Source: Deltaproteobacteria bacterium (GTDB lineage: Bacteria; Desulfobacterota; GWC2-55-46). Taken from it: a DNA stretch of 64,000 nucleotides. Shown here one piece after another: positions 34,342-43,179 of this stretch; positions within the stretch are counted from its first letter, which is position 1; each line of letters opens with the position of its first letter. The DNA is taken from positions 440,326 through 504,325 of the forward strand of contig JACOUO010000011.1 of the NCBI GenBank assembly GCA_016177845.1, given 5' to 3'. The position numbers and the translations under genes were made by a program. The notes under the pieces are model-generated. The model was not told where the DNA came from. It saw nothing but the letters and a program-made list of their open reading frames with translations, and did no database searches.

Positions 34342-35364
34342 TTATATATTCACTGCGTGTATTTGGTTGGCACTTGAGTCCATGATCATGGACTCAAGAA
34401 GACTTGCTATCCTGATGGCGCCGTTCCCGTCGGTTAGGTTCTGCGCCCTGTGGGACATTGACTCCCAAAGGAACCTGCTCTGCTTGAACCTTTCAACTGA
34501 GGCGATGATATCTTCTTTTTTGACTTCCTTGTGGAAACCGAGGCTTAAGGATATGCCAAGCTTCTCAAGTTCTTTTAAATCCGATGCGTCCTGCTCGTAA
34601 TTGGATATCAGCACCGAAGGTATTCCCATATAGGCAAGCTCGTAAACAGTAGTGCCGACAGCAGTAAAAGCAATATGGGATGAGGCAATAACAGGTGCCA
34701 TGTCAGTAACGCCTGTGAGAAATTCAAATTTTACGCTGCCCCTGTCAATAAAATTACGGAGCTTAGTGGATGGCTTCATCGCAGGGCCGAGCACGACTGT
34801 TACATCGATATCAGCCACTCCCTTAAGCGCATTCACGACATCTTCAGTAATGTTGTTCGGGTCAGCCCCGCCCATTGTCACAAGGACTTTTAAGGGGAGC
34901 GAATACCTTAAATGATTGTTCGCCTTTTTATGCCTGCGGAAATTTTCCCCTATTATCAGGTACTGGCTTCCTGTATTGAAATTTTCGTTTTCAACCGGGC
35001 CGTTGTAGAATGCCGATGGCATTACAACACCGTCAGCCTCTGCCTGCGCAGTCGTGTTGTCAATAAGGATGACTGTTTTGCCTGCTTTCTTGAGCAGTGA
35101 GACATGCTTTGATACATCTTTTTTTGTGTCAATGACAACGATGTCGTTTGTGAGCTTGGCCCCGTTCGTCCTGTCAATCGGATAGACGATATGATTTATC
35201 CCTGAAGACTCAAGTCTTTGAAGCACGGCAGAATCCTTGTTCACAAGGAAGTGAAAAGGAATATTAAATGACCTGAGCGACTTTGCTATATTGATGCACC
35301 TTACGATGTGCCCCATGCCTATTGCGCTTCCGCCCTCTGTCCAAAAAGTTACGCCGTTCTGCAT
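34342..35364 (-). CDS. pseG: PseG-like nucleotide-sugar hydrolase
   Basis: A 340-aa GT-B-fold protein with N-terminal SAIGMGHIVRCINIA, in which H19 corresponds to the catalytic His of PseG, and MGGADPNN in the second half. PseG removes UDP from UDP-2,4-diacetamido-2,4,6-trideoxy-L-altrose before condensation with PEP. GGAGAG precedes the ATG; it overlaps the upstream oxidoreductase gene by 16 bp. An SpsG-like variant with another substrate is possible. Confidence 0.82.
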   Translation of the reverse strand: MQNGVTFWTEGGSAIGMGHIVRCINIAKSLRSFNIPFHFLVNKDSAVLQRLESSGINHIVYPIDRTNGAKLTNDIVVIDTKKDVSKHVSLLKKAGKTVILIDNTTAQAEADGVVMPSAFYNGPVENENFNTGSQYLIIGENFRRHKKANNHLRYSLPLKVLVTMGGADPNNITEDVVNALKGVADIDVTVVLGPAMKPSTKLRNFIDRGSVKFEFLTGVTDMAPVIASSHIAFTAVGTTVYELAYMGIPSVLISNYEQDASDLKELEKLGISLSLGFHKEVKKEDIIASVERFKQSRFLWESMSHRAQNLTDGNGAIRIASLLESMIMDSSANQIHAVNI

Positions 35365-36362
35365 ATCTTACTCTCCTGTGTCCTTACGCCTGTTTCCTTT
35401 ACATCTAAAGCAAGCTTCAGGGTCTTGTATCCTTCTTTCAGATCGATAGAAGGCTGTGTCCTGTTGATAATGCACTCAAGGAAATGCTCCATCTCCTCAA
35501 GGTACATCTTGTTGATATCAAATGTGAGTTTCCCGGTATTCCATGTTTTTTTATAATTGGTAAGGTATGTCTCGATTACGCCTTCGACAAAGTCGCATCT
35601 GATGGTGCCTGCCTCGCCTGTTATTACCATCCTGTGCTGGTTCGCCCTCTGGAGAAAATCATTCTGCCAGTTGACATATATTCCGTTCTCAAGCCTGAAT
35701 ATGGCTGTAGCGATATCCTCCGCGTCCATTTCAAGAGAGCTGACCTTATCGACAAACGCATGCGCCTCAGAGACCTCTCCGAAAAGCCACCTGATGTTAT
35801 CAAGGCTGTGGATGCTTGTTAAAATGACTCCGCCTCCAAGACGCTTCTGAGAGGCGTATTCATTCCTGTAATCGGCATACGGATGCCAGTCAGGCAGATA
35901 ATGACCGCCGTAATAATTGACATGGAAGATCTTCCCGATTATCTCCGAGTCAACAAGGTTTTTTATATGCAGGAACACGGGATGGAACCTGTAGCACATG
36001 GCCAGCATCGCTACCAAATCCTTTTCCATGACCAGTTCCTCAAGCTCGCTGCATCCTTCAAGGCTGTGCGAAAGCGGTTTTTCAATAAGGAGGTCAACCC
36101 CTCTCTTTGCAAGTTCAAGGCTCATCTCAAGATGCATTGAAGAAGGCGTGCATATAACTGCCGCATCAGGGCATCTAAGGACCGCATCTTTAAAATTTGT
36201 CGTCAAGACAGGGTTTTCAAGCCCTGTGGCGACTTTTTCCAGAAGTTCCTTATTCGTGTCGCAGAGTATGAACTTTTTGACGCCAAGGGCCTTAAGATTG
36301 GCAAGGTGCCGTCTTCCTATTGAGCCGCATCCGACTATCAAAACCTTTAATTGAGATCTCAT
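35349..36362 (-). CDS. Gfo/Idh/MocA-family NAD(P)-dependent oxidoreductase A
   Basis: A 337-aa protein: Rossmann motif VGCGSIGRRHL (about 9-19) and the sugar-binding EKPLSHS motif (about 94-100) with a C-terminal beta-sheet domain. These enzymes oxidise or reduce sugar ring hydroxyls. It lies between the class III aminotransferase and pseG, so a keto intermediate for amination is a reasonable but unproved product. Confidence 0.82.
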   Translation of the reverse strand: MRSQLKVLIVGCGSIGRRHLANLKALGVKKFILCDTNKELLEKVATGLENPVLTTNFKDAVLRCPDAAVICTPSSMHLEMSLELAKRGVDLLIEKPLSHSLEGCSELEELVMEKDLVAMLAMCYRFHPVFLHIKNLVDSEIIGKIFHVNYYGGHYLPDWHPYADYRNEYASQKRLGGGVILTSIHSLDNIRWLFGEVSEAHAFVDKVSSLEMDAEDIATAIFRLENGIYVNWQNDFLQRANQHRMVITGEAGTIRCDFVEGVIETYLTNYKKTWNTGKLTFDINKMYLEEMEHFLECIINRTQPSIDLKEGYKTLKLALDVKETGVRTQESKICRTA

Positions 36363-36387
36363 GAGTTAAGTAAGTCCCTTCGCTGAA

Positions 36388-37698
36388 TTAATTCCTCTGC
36401 CTGAAAACTACTCCGACAGGCTCTCCTTCAAGAACGCCTGCGGGGTCTCCGCTTTCGATTGCGCCCTTCAATACTTCAATGGCTTCACATGATGCCTTTA
36501 TCGTTTTTTCAATGTCTTCAAGGCTGTGCGAATAATTTATAAATACCGGGCCTCCGTAGAGTATTCCCCTCTTGACTGTCTCCTGCATGAATACGCTCTT
36601 TAAAAGAAGGTCGTCTTCGCCTTTTGCGTTCTTTACTGATATGCCGCCGCGCGGAGGTTTGCCGAATATCTTAAAGTTGACTCCCTCGCTCGTTGCAAAA
36701 TCATTTATCCCTTTATGGAGTTTTTCTCCCATCTCCCATATATGCTCGATAACAGGCTTATTCAGGAGTTCTTCAATTGTCGCTTTTGCGGCTGCAAGCC
36801 CTACGGTATCTCCTGAGTATGTCATCGAAAAGAAGACCTCATTGAGCTCATTCATGAACTCTCTTTTGCCTACAATCGCAGATATCGCAAACCCGTTAGA
36901 CATGCCTTTTCCGAAACATGCCAGGTCAGGCGTTACATTATAATACTGCTGAGCGCCTCCGATTGAGTAACGGAACCCTGTGACTATCTCATCAAGGACA
37001 AAAACGGCTCCGTTCTTATGCGCGATATCCTTAACAAGCTGAAGGAAGTTTTTCCCTGTAGCCGGGTCGATAGCAGGGTCAGTGCCGGGCACTTCCATAA
37101 TGACGCAGGCAATCTTCCCCGGATTTTCTGCGAATACTTTTTCGAGCGACTCTATCCTGTTATATTCAAACGGGTGCATGTAATCTTTAAACGCTTTTGG
37201 AATACCTTTATTTCTCGGTGTTGTTACAGCGTACCAGTCCTGGCAGCCATGATAGCCGCAGTACGCTATATGCTCCCTGCCGGTATATGCCCTTGCGACT
37301 TTGACAGCCGCGCTTGTGACATCAGCGCCGTTCTTTCCGAACCTGACCATCTCGGCACAGGGAATTATCGAAGCAAGAAGCTCCGCGACCTCTACCTCAA
37401 GCGGATGCATGAGGGTAAATGTAGTACCCTCTTTTATCTGTTTGACTACGGCCTCTGTGACAGGGGCGTAATCATAGCCGAGAAGAATGGGGCCGAGCGC
37501 GAGCGGGTAATCTATGTATTCATTTCCGTCTACATCCCAGACATGGGAGCCCGCTCCCCTTTTCAGGTACTTAGGGGTAATGCCCCTTACGAACTGGTCA
37601 GGGCCTTTGCTTAATGTCTGTGTGCCTGCGGGGATGAGCCTCTGAGCCTTCTCCCACAGTTGTTCTGATACCGGAAATGCCTTTTCCAATAATTTCAT
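36388..37698 (-). CDS. class III PLP aminotransferase (GSA-aminotransferase-like)
   Basis: A 436-aa protein with VFVLDEIVTGFR (D236, PLP nitrogen) and the Schiff-base Lys K264 in ACFGKGMSNG. The N-terminal region (IPAGTQTLSKGPDQF) resembles glutamate-1-semialdehyde aminomutases, but there is no haem context. Such enzymes occur in nonulosonic-acid and spore-coat sugar clusters, likely aminating a sugar or transferring an amino group to a side chain. GGAGAA precedes the ATG; the next gene starts 12 bp beyond. Confidence 0.83.
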   Translation of the reverse strand: MKLLEKAFPVSEQLWEKAQRLIPAGTQTLSKGPDQFVRGITPKYLKRGAGSHVWDVDGNEYIDYPLALGPILLGYDYAPVTEAVVKQIKEGTTFTLMHPLEVEVAELLASIIPCAEMVRFGKNGADVTSAAVKVARAYTGREHIAYCGYHGCQDWYAVTTPRNKGIPKAFKDYMHPFEYNRIESLEKVFAENPGKIACVIMEVPGTDPAIDPATGKNFLQLVKDIAHKNGAVFVLDEIVTGFRYSIGGAQQYYNVTPDLACFGKGMSNGFAISAIVGKREFMNELNEVFFSMTYSGDTVGLAAAKATIEELLNKPVIEHIWEMGEKLHKGINDFATSEGVNFKIFGKPPRGGISVKNAKGEDDLLLKSVFMQETVKRGILYGGPVFINYSHSLEDIEKTIKASCEAIEVLKGAIESGDPAGVLEGEPVGVVFRQRN

Positions 37699-37710
37699 CT
37701 CTATTCTCCT

Positions 37711-38496
37711 CTACAGGCCTTCAACTATCCTGTCTTCTTTAAGTGATTTAGCGTAGCCTTCGTTTCGCATTGTCATCGAATTGATCTCAAGGAGCTGCGG
37801 GTTATTGTGCAGGAACCTGACTATCGTGCTCATTGGGAAGACAAAGCCTTCATCCTTAAGCCCCTCGTATATCTCCGTGACAAGCCTGAAATCCTTCTCG
37901 TCATCAACTGTCCAGCGCATTCCAGAGAGATCAAGAGGGCTTTTTACGCCGGAGAGCCTGAATATCTGCGGGTTCTTCCAGATGTACGGTGTCACATGCT
38001 CACGCTCTGAGGCAAGTTTGGCGTTGAGGTGTGCTTCTTCAAGCGCTTCAAACGGAAACACTTCAGCGTCAAGCCCGTCAGGAAATGAGTTTGAATCAAC
38101 GCTTACATGATCGTAGCCGCCAAGCGAGAACTTCTTGATTATCGAATCCACAAGCGAAGGGTCTAACAACGGGCAATCCGCTGTTATCCTTACGATTGTG
38201 CTGGCGTTAAACTTCCTTGCCGCCTCGTAGTATCTTTCAAGCACATCATTGAGACTGCCCCTGTGGCAGAAGACATTATTGTCATTGCACCAGTTCTCTA
38301 TCACATTATCTGAGGCTTCGGTTGTAGTTGCTATGACGATATCATCGACCAATTTGGCTGATTTTAAACGGTTGACCACATGCCAGAGGATGGGTTTTCC
38401 GCATATCTCTTTCATGACCTTGCCGGGAAGCCTTGTTGAGCTCATCCGTGCCTGTACTATGGCAATAACCGGTTTTATCCTGTTATTTATAAGCAT
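37711..38496 (-). CDS. cytidylyltransferase (SpsF/PseF/NeuA-type)
   Basis: A 261-aa nucleotidyltransferase with the CTP-binding N-terminus VQARMSSTRLPGKVM (about 15-29), GSLNDVLERYYEAA and the metal-binding ITADCPLLDP. It probably activates the nonulosonic acid with CMP for the Maf transferase. It overlaps the synthase gene by 10 bp. Whether the product is CMP-pseudaminate, CMP-legionaminate or a variant cannot be told. Confidence 0.82.
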   Translation of the reverse strand: MLINNRIKPVIAIVQARMSSTRLPGKVMKEICGKPILWHVVNRLKSAKLVDDIVIATTTEASDNVIENWCNDNNVFCHRGSLNDVLERYYEAARKFNASTIVRITADCPLLDPSLVDSIIKKFSLGGYDHVSVDSNSFPDGLDAEVFPFEALEEAHLNAKLASEREHVTPYIWKNPQIFRLSGVKSPLDLSGMRWTVDDEKDFRLVTEIYEGLKDEGFVFPMSTIVRFLHNNPQLLEINSMTMRNEGYAKSLKEDRIVEGL

Positions 38497-39530
38497 ATGT
38501 CATCTCTCCTGACAGGCATATTCATGCTGACTCTTTTCAATGCCTTTTTGCCGATGACAAGACTTAAATCCTTTGGCTCAAGGCCGTACGCATGGCGTAC
38601 AAGCTTTACCATCTCAGGGGATATTACCGCGCCCTCATTGATGTCTACCTTTGCGTAGATAGACCTGCGCGCCCCTACCCTTTCACCCATCTCGTTCCTT
38701 GACGGCCTTTTTACGCCGTCCCCGAGAGCTGACTCAAGATTCCGTATCTCGGATACCATGGCCTTGAACTCATGGACTTCCATTGCGTATGGGTGGTCAG
38801 GCCCTTTAAGGCCCCTGTCAAATGTAATGTGCTTTTCAATGATAGACGCCCCAAGGGCAACCGCAGCTACAGGTATTGTGCTCCCCGGCGTATGGTCTGA
38901 AAAACCGACCGGGCACCTGAATACTTCCTTAAGCGTTGCCATGCTCCTTATATTCACATCCTCGTATGATGGCGGATACAACGAAGCGCAGTGAAGAAGA
39001 GCAATCTCAAAGTTGCCTTCTCTTTTTATGATATCAACAGCCCTTTTTACCTCTTCGAGGTAAGCGGCGCCTGTTGAAAGGATCACAGGCTTTTTAAATC
39101 CGGCAATCTGTTTCAGTAACGGTTCATTTGTTATCTCGCCTGAAGCAAGCTTGAAGGCTTCCATTCCAAGCTCATTAAGAAGCTCTGCCCTGCCTGCCTC
39201 AAAAGGCGCTGAAAGGAATGTGACGCCTATCTTATTGCAGAACTCCATCAGCTCCGCGTGCCACTGCTCAGGCACTGTAAGCTTCTCAAGGATCGGGAAG
39301 GCAGGATGGTCTACCCATGCACCGCTCTCATCAGGCCTCAGGTTATTTATAAGCCCCTCAGCAGTAAATGACTGAAGCTTAATCGCATCAGCGCCTGCGT
39401 CCTTTGCGGCCTTTATAAGCTCCATCGCCCTCTTTATGTCAGAGTCGTGATTTGAGCCGATCTCAGCTATGATATAGGTGGGTCTTCCACTTCCGATCTC
39501 ACGGTTTCCTATCCTGATGACACTCTTCAT
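38487..39530 (-). CDS. nonulosonic acid (pseudaminate/legionaminate-type) synthase, NeuB/PseI family
   Basis: A 347-aa protein: TIM barrel (PTYIIAEIGSNHDSD, DAIKLQSFT, FKLASGEITNEPLL, GFSDHTPGS, EKHITFDRGLKGPDH) and a C-terminal SAF/antifreeze-like domain (about 285-347). It condenses PEP with a 2,4-diacetamido-6-deoxyhexose to make the nine-carbon acid. GGAG precedes the ATG. PseI seems more likely than LegI because pseB, pseC and pseG types are in the same run. Confidence 0.88.
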   Translation of the reverse strand: MKSVIRIGNREIGSGRPTYIIAEIGSNHDSDIKRAMELIKAAKDAGADAIKLQSFTAEGLINNLRPDESGAWVDHPAFPILEKLTVPEQWHAELMEFCNKIGVTFLSAPFEAGRAELLNELGMEAFKLASGEITNEPLLKQIAGFKKPVILSTGAAYLEEVKRAVDIIKREGNFEIALLHCASLYPPSYEDVNIRSMATLKEVFRCPVGFSDHTPGSTIPVAAVALGASIIEKHITFDRGLKGPDHPYAMEVHEFKAMVSEIRNLESALGDGVKRPSRNEMGERVGARRSIYAKVDINEGAVISPEMVKLVRHAYGLEPKDLSLVIGKKALKRVSMNMPVRRDDICL

Positions 39531-39531
39531 C

Positions 39532-40590
39532 CTATCTGCTCCTTACCTTGATTTTACTTTCCAAAGGCAGATACACTTTACTTCCGTCCTGCCTTGCTGA
39601 TTCGTGTATCGCAAGGGCCATCTCAAGGGCCTCTATGCCTTCCTGCGCTCCGTCTATGCTCTTATCACTGCCGTCAACGCAATCCAATAGATGCGTCAAA
39701 GCCTCTGTCCAGATATTTTTGTTCTCGAATGACGGAAATTGTTCCGGCAATAATTCCTTAAGCCCCGTATAATGTGTGCTGTCTTTCGGCAGATAATATT
39801 CAAGGAGACCGTTATTGCCTATCCTTATCCTTCCGTGGCTCCCGATGATGTCAAACTCAAAGAAAAAATAACCTTTTGATTCAGCGTGCACTGTAGCGTA
39901 AACGCCGTTTTTAAATTTTATGAAAGCCCTTCCGCCGATATCTTCAATATTATCCCAGGGGAGCTCGCCGCTGCCGTTTTCAAGTTCTCCCTGTACCCAC
40001 TGAACAGGCCCTCCGAACCAGCCCAGGATGTCAAATGCGTGCGTGCCTGTGTGAATGAGGCTGCCGCTGAAGTGGCATACGATTGACTGAAGTTCTCCGA
40101 TACTGCCGTTCTCGATTATCTCTTTTGTCTTTCTGTAATCTCCGCTCCACCTTCTCAGGTGAGAGACTATGAGGCTTACTCCGTTCTTCTCAAGAGCCTC
40201 TTTCATCATGCGGCCTTCTTCAAGGGTTGTCGCGAAGGCCTTTTCGCACCAGATGCCTTTTACGCCTGCATCGATTGAATCCATCAGCATCGTAAATCTT
40301 TCAGGGGCATAGGCGCATATGCTGAGTATCTCCGGCCTTTCTTTCTCAAGCATCTCTTTGTAATCTTTATATAGAGAGCTTACGCCAAACCTGTGTCCGA
40401 ACGCCTCAAGCCTCTTCCCGTTCAGGTCAGCCGCCGCAACGACTTCAACCCTGCCAATATCAAAGCTTACTTTCCTGTATGCTCCCATATGGGTGCACGG
40501 TTTTATCTCAAGCGGATCGTCCTCAAGCATCCATGCGACCCTGCCGCAGCCTATTATCGCTGCCCTGTATTTTTTAAGCTGCTGTGCCAT
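39532..40590 (-). CDS. Gfo/Idh/MocA-family oxidoreductase B
   Basis: A 352-aa protein with Rossmann motif IIGCGRVAWML (about 13-23). The usual EKP of the family is EKA (GIWCEKAFATTLEEG), so the proline of the active-site loop is lost. It is a distant paralogue of oxidoreductase A. Its start overlaps the zinc-ribbon mini-gene by 17 bp. Confidence 0.8.
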   Translation of the reverse strand: MAQQLKKYRAAIIGCGRVAWMLEDDPLEIKPCTHMGAYRKVSFDIGRVEVVAAADLNGKRLEAFGHRFGVSSLYKDYKEMLEKERPEILSICAYAPERFTMLMDSIDAGVKGIWCEKAFATTLEEGRMMKEALEKNGVSLIVSHLRRWSGDYRKTKEIIENGSIGELQSIVCHFSGSLIHTGTHAFDILGWFGGPVQWVQGELENGSGELPWDNIEDIGGRAFIKFKNGVYATVHAESKGYFFFEFDIIGSHGRIRIGNNGLLEYYLPKDSTHYTGLKELLPEQFPSFENKNIWTEALTHLLDCVDGSDKSIDGAQEGIEALEMALAIHESARQDGSKVYLPLESKIKVRSR

Positions 40591-40744
40591 TTATTATCAG
40601 AGTCTCTTTAGACTCTCTTTTTTTCTCTTCTATCTCTCCGCCTTCGCAATCAGGGCATACCTTGCTTCCTGCCTTATGCTGGTAGTAGACTCCCCAACCG
40701 TAAAACTCGTGATTGCATTTTTTACAGACATATTTTGGCATCAT
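40574..40744 (-). CDS. 56-aa zinc-ribbon mini-protein
   Basis: Found by reading the gap between pseC and oxidoreductase B. It begins MMPKYVCKKC and has two CxxC pairs (C7, C10, C30, C33) separated by an aromatic stretch (FYGWGVYYQHK), then a charged tail; rubredoxin-like or zinc-ribbon folding is expected. GGAACGGAG lies about 11 nt before the first ATG; the second ATG (40739-40741) is also possible. It overlaps the next gene by 17 bp, so it is clearly inside the operon. Function unknown; an electron-transfer or structural partner of a sugar enzyme is possible. Confidence 0.7.
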   Translation of the reverse strand: MMPKYVCKKCNHEFYGWGVYYQHKAGSKVCPDCEGGEIEEKKRESKETLIINGTAA

Positions 40745-40771
40745 GTTTTTCTTTCTCCGTTCCTTTTTTTA

Positions 40772-41983
40772 TTAGGCCCTTGCGGCTTTTAACGAGCCTG
40801 CGGCTATGTAGGCTATTGTTGATATCAACGCTTCTGATACTGCGCCTGCTTCTTCGTCTGATAATAACGGGTATATGGGCAGGCTTACCGCATTTTTATA
40901 AAATCTCTCCGCCTTCGGGTAGTCCCCTTCCCTGTAGCCCATTGCCTTTTTGTAATAAGGCTGTAAGTGCACCGGGATATAATGGACCTGAAGGTGTATG
41001 CCTATTGCTTTCAATGATTCAAAAAGTTCTTTTTTGGATATCCCAAGCTCATCAAAACATATCTGGACAGGATAGAGGTGATGAGCGCTCCTGACTTTCT
41101 CCCCTGTTGCCGGTGTTTTGATAAATGGGTATTTGGAGAGCATATTTGAGTAGAGGCACGCAAGCTCAGACCTTCTGATGACGAACTTATCAAGCTTTTT
41201 AAGCTGGCTTGTGCCAAGCGCGCACTGGATATCGTTAAGCCTGTAATTAAAACCCAGCTCATGCATCTCGTAATACCAGGGTGCGTCCTCGCCGTTTACG
41301 AATGCCTTGGCGCTCCTTGTGATGCCGTGGCTCCTTAATGATTTAAGCCTCTCATAAAGAGCCTTGCTGTTTGTCGTGATTGCCCCGCCCTCGCCTGTGG
41401 TTATGGACTTCACAGGATGGAAACTGAAGACTGTCATGTCCGAGTGTGTTGACGAGCCGACCTTGTGCCAATTGCCTTCTGAATCTTCCCACATTGCGCC
41501 AAGCGCGTGGCAGCCGTCTTCGATTACTATCAGATTATTTTTGAGGGCAATCTTTGATATCCTCTCCATGTCGCAGGGAAATCCGGCGTAATGGACAGGC
41601 ACTATCGCCTTGACTGAAGGGTTATACTTTATCTTATCCTCTATCCCGACAGGGTCGATATTGCCGGTATCAGGGTCGATATCAGCAAAGACCGGCAGAG
41701 CGCCTACATACATTGCCGCGTTTGCCGTTGCGGTGAAGGTGACCGGAGAAGTGATTATGGAATCACCCTTGCCGATATTTGCCGCAAGATAAGCCAGGTG
41801 GAGCGCCGCGGTGCCGCTTGAGCAGCATACTGCGTATTTCGCGCCTGTGTAATTTTTAAGGGCCTCCTCGAATTCTTCTACCTTTGGGCCCTGTGTAAGC
41901 ATGTCTGACTTAAGGACATCAACTACAGAGTTGATATCGTCCTGATCAATTGTTTGCCGCCCGTAAGAGATTGCTTTCCTCAC
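40772..41983 (-). CDS. pseC: PseC-like UDP-4-keto-sugar aminotransferase (DegT/DnrJ/EryC1)
   Basis: A 403-aa PLP enzyme with the Schiff-base K192 in SFHPVKSITTGEGG and the cofactor Asp in VIEDGCHALG. The family pattern GRQTIDQDDINSV and the tight junction with pseB point to PseC, which makes UDP-4-amino-4,6-dideoxy-N-acetyl-L-altrosamine. The start is GTG (complement 41981-41983) with GGAG 10 nt upstream, overlapping pseB by 38 bp. Confidence 0.9.
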   Translation of the reverse strand: MRKAISYGRQTIDQDDINSVVDVLKSDMLTQGPKVEEFEEALKNYTGAKYAVCCSSGTAALHLAYLAANIGKGDSIITSPVTFTATANAAMYVGALPVFADIDPDTGNIDPVGIEDKIKYNPSVKAIVPVHYAGFPCDMERISKIALKNNLIVIEDGCHALGAMWEDSEGNWHKVGSSTHSDMTVFSFHPVKSITTGEGGAITTNSKALYERLKSLRSHGITRSAKAFVNGEDAPWYYEMHELGFNYRLNDIQCALGTSQLKKLDKFVIRRSELACLYSNMLSKYPFIKTPATGEKVRSAHHLYPVQICFDELGISKKELFESLKAIGIHLQVHYIPVHLQPYYKKAMGYREGDYPKAERFYKNAVSLPIYPLLSDEEAGAVSEALISTIAYIAAGSLKAARA

Positions 41984-42959
41984 CGTCGCAGAACTCCTTT
42001 ATGATATTTTTAATCTGCATGATGCTCAGGACTTCTTTATTATTGTCGCTTGAATAGCTGAAGCCTTCGGGAACCGGCCTTCCTCCATTCTTTCTCTCTT
42101 CTCCCCACCATGTGAACTGGGGCTGTATTACATAATAATTGTCATATTCAAGCGTTAGCCTTCCGTCATCTTCCGAGATAAGCGTCTCATGGAGCTTTTC
42201 TCCCGGACGGATGCCTACTATCTTTGTCTCGCATTGCGGGGCCACCGCCTTTGCCACATCCATCATTGTGGCGCTCGGTATCTTGGGCACGAAGATCTCT
42301 CCGCCCTTCATCCTATCAAGAGAGGTAAGTACAAGGTCAGCGCCCTGGTTCATTGTTATCCAGAACCTTGTCATCCTTGAGTCGGTTATGGGAAGAACCC
42401 CTGTCTCCCTCATCTTCAGAAAAAGCGGGATTACGCTTCCGCGGCTGCCTACGACATTGCCGTATCTCACAACTGAGAACCTTGTGGGTTTGCTTCCAGC
42501 GTATGAATTGCCTGCGATAAAAAGCTTATCTGAGCAGAGCTTTGTAGCTCCGTAGAGGTTAATTGGGTTTGCGGCCTTATCCGTGCTCAGGGCAACTACT
42601 TTTTTGACGCCGAGGTCAACAGAAACATCTATTACATTCTGAGCGCCGAGGATGTTTGTCTTTATAGCCTCAAACGGATTGTACTCAGCCGCAGGCACCT
42701 GCTTTAAAGCCGCTGCGTGAACAACATAATCAACCCCGTCAAACGCCCTGTAGAGCCTGTCCTTTTCCCTTACATCCCCGATAAAGAACCTCAGGCACGG
42801 ATCTGAAAATGAACGCATCATCTCGGACTGCTTAAGCTCATCACGGCTCAGTATTATCAATTTCTTGGGCCTAAAGTTTGAAAGTATCTTTGCTGTCAGC
42901 TTCTTACCCAGTGAGCCTGTGCCGCCGGTTATCAGTATTGTTTTGCCGTTAAGGTCCAT
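41946..42959 (-). CDS. pseB: PseB-like UDP-GlcNAc 4,6-dehydratase (inverting)
   Basis: A 337-aa extended SDR with NAD motif TGGTGSLG (11-18) and Y136-x-x-x-K140 in INLYGATKLCSD, characteristic of the short, soluble inverting dehydratase. It starts the pseudaminate pathway by making the 4-keto-6-deoxy-L-arabino sugar. The ATG at 42957-42959 is chosen because GAGGAG lies 6-9 nt upstream; an in-frame ATG 24 nt earlier would bury that Shine-Dalgarno. It is the first gene behind a sigma54 promoter. Confidence 0.92.
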   Translation of the reverse strand: MDLNGKTILITGGTGSLGKKLTAKILSNFRPKKLIILSRDELKQSEMMRSFSDPCLRFFIGDVREKDRLYRAFDGVDYVVHAAALKQVPAAEYNPFEAIKTNILGAQNVIDVSVDLGVKKVVALSTDKAANPINLYGATKLCSDKLFIAGNSYAGSKPTRFSVVRYGNVVGSRGSVIPLFLKMRETGVLPITDSRMTRFWITMNQGADLVLTSLDRMKGGEIFVPKIPSATMMDVAKAVAPQCETKIVGIRPGEKLHETLISEDDGRLTLEYDNYYVIQPQFTWWGEERKNGGRPVPEGFSYSSDNNKEVLSIMQIKNIIKEFCDGEESNLLRAANN

Positions 42960-42991
42960 AAAAAACTCCTCAGATGTTTGCATGAAACAAA

Positions 42992-43007
42992 TGCAACATG
43001 CGTGCCA
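42992..43007 (-). promoter_or_regulatory. sigma54 promoter of the nonulosonate operon
   Basis: Minus strand TGGCACG-N4-TTGCA: GG and GC are exactly 12 bp apart as required for -24/-12, and the match to TGGCAC-N5-TTGCW is complete. The transcript should start near 42981, 22 nt before pseB. The rest of the 334-bp gap 42960-43293 holds the hairpin at 43180-43205 and GTCAAAT/ATTTGAC arms at 43081-43116, about 118 bp upstream of the start site. Confidence 0.85.
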
Positions 43008-43179
43008 TCAAACAATCCAATCCTAACTATCTGTTTTTTAAGGTTTTATTTGGGCTAAAGGTTTTTTGGAAAGCTGTGCAGTCAAATATCTGACAAGGGC
43101 CTTTGATTAATTTGACAAAAAAATGCCGAGGGTCAGGAATTTTTTGCCTTATGGGGGAATATACGGGTGTAATAAGGTT

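Noticed and set aside
37018-37614. A 198-codon + strand ORF within the class III aminotransferase gene
   Set aside because: Antisense shadow; the minus-strand protein has all PLP-enzyme residues in order.
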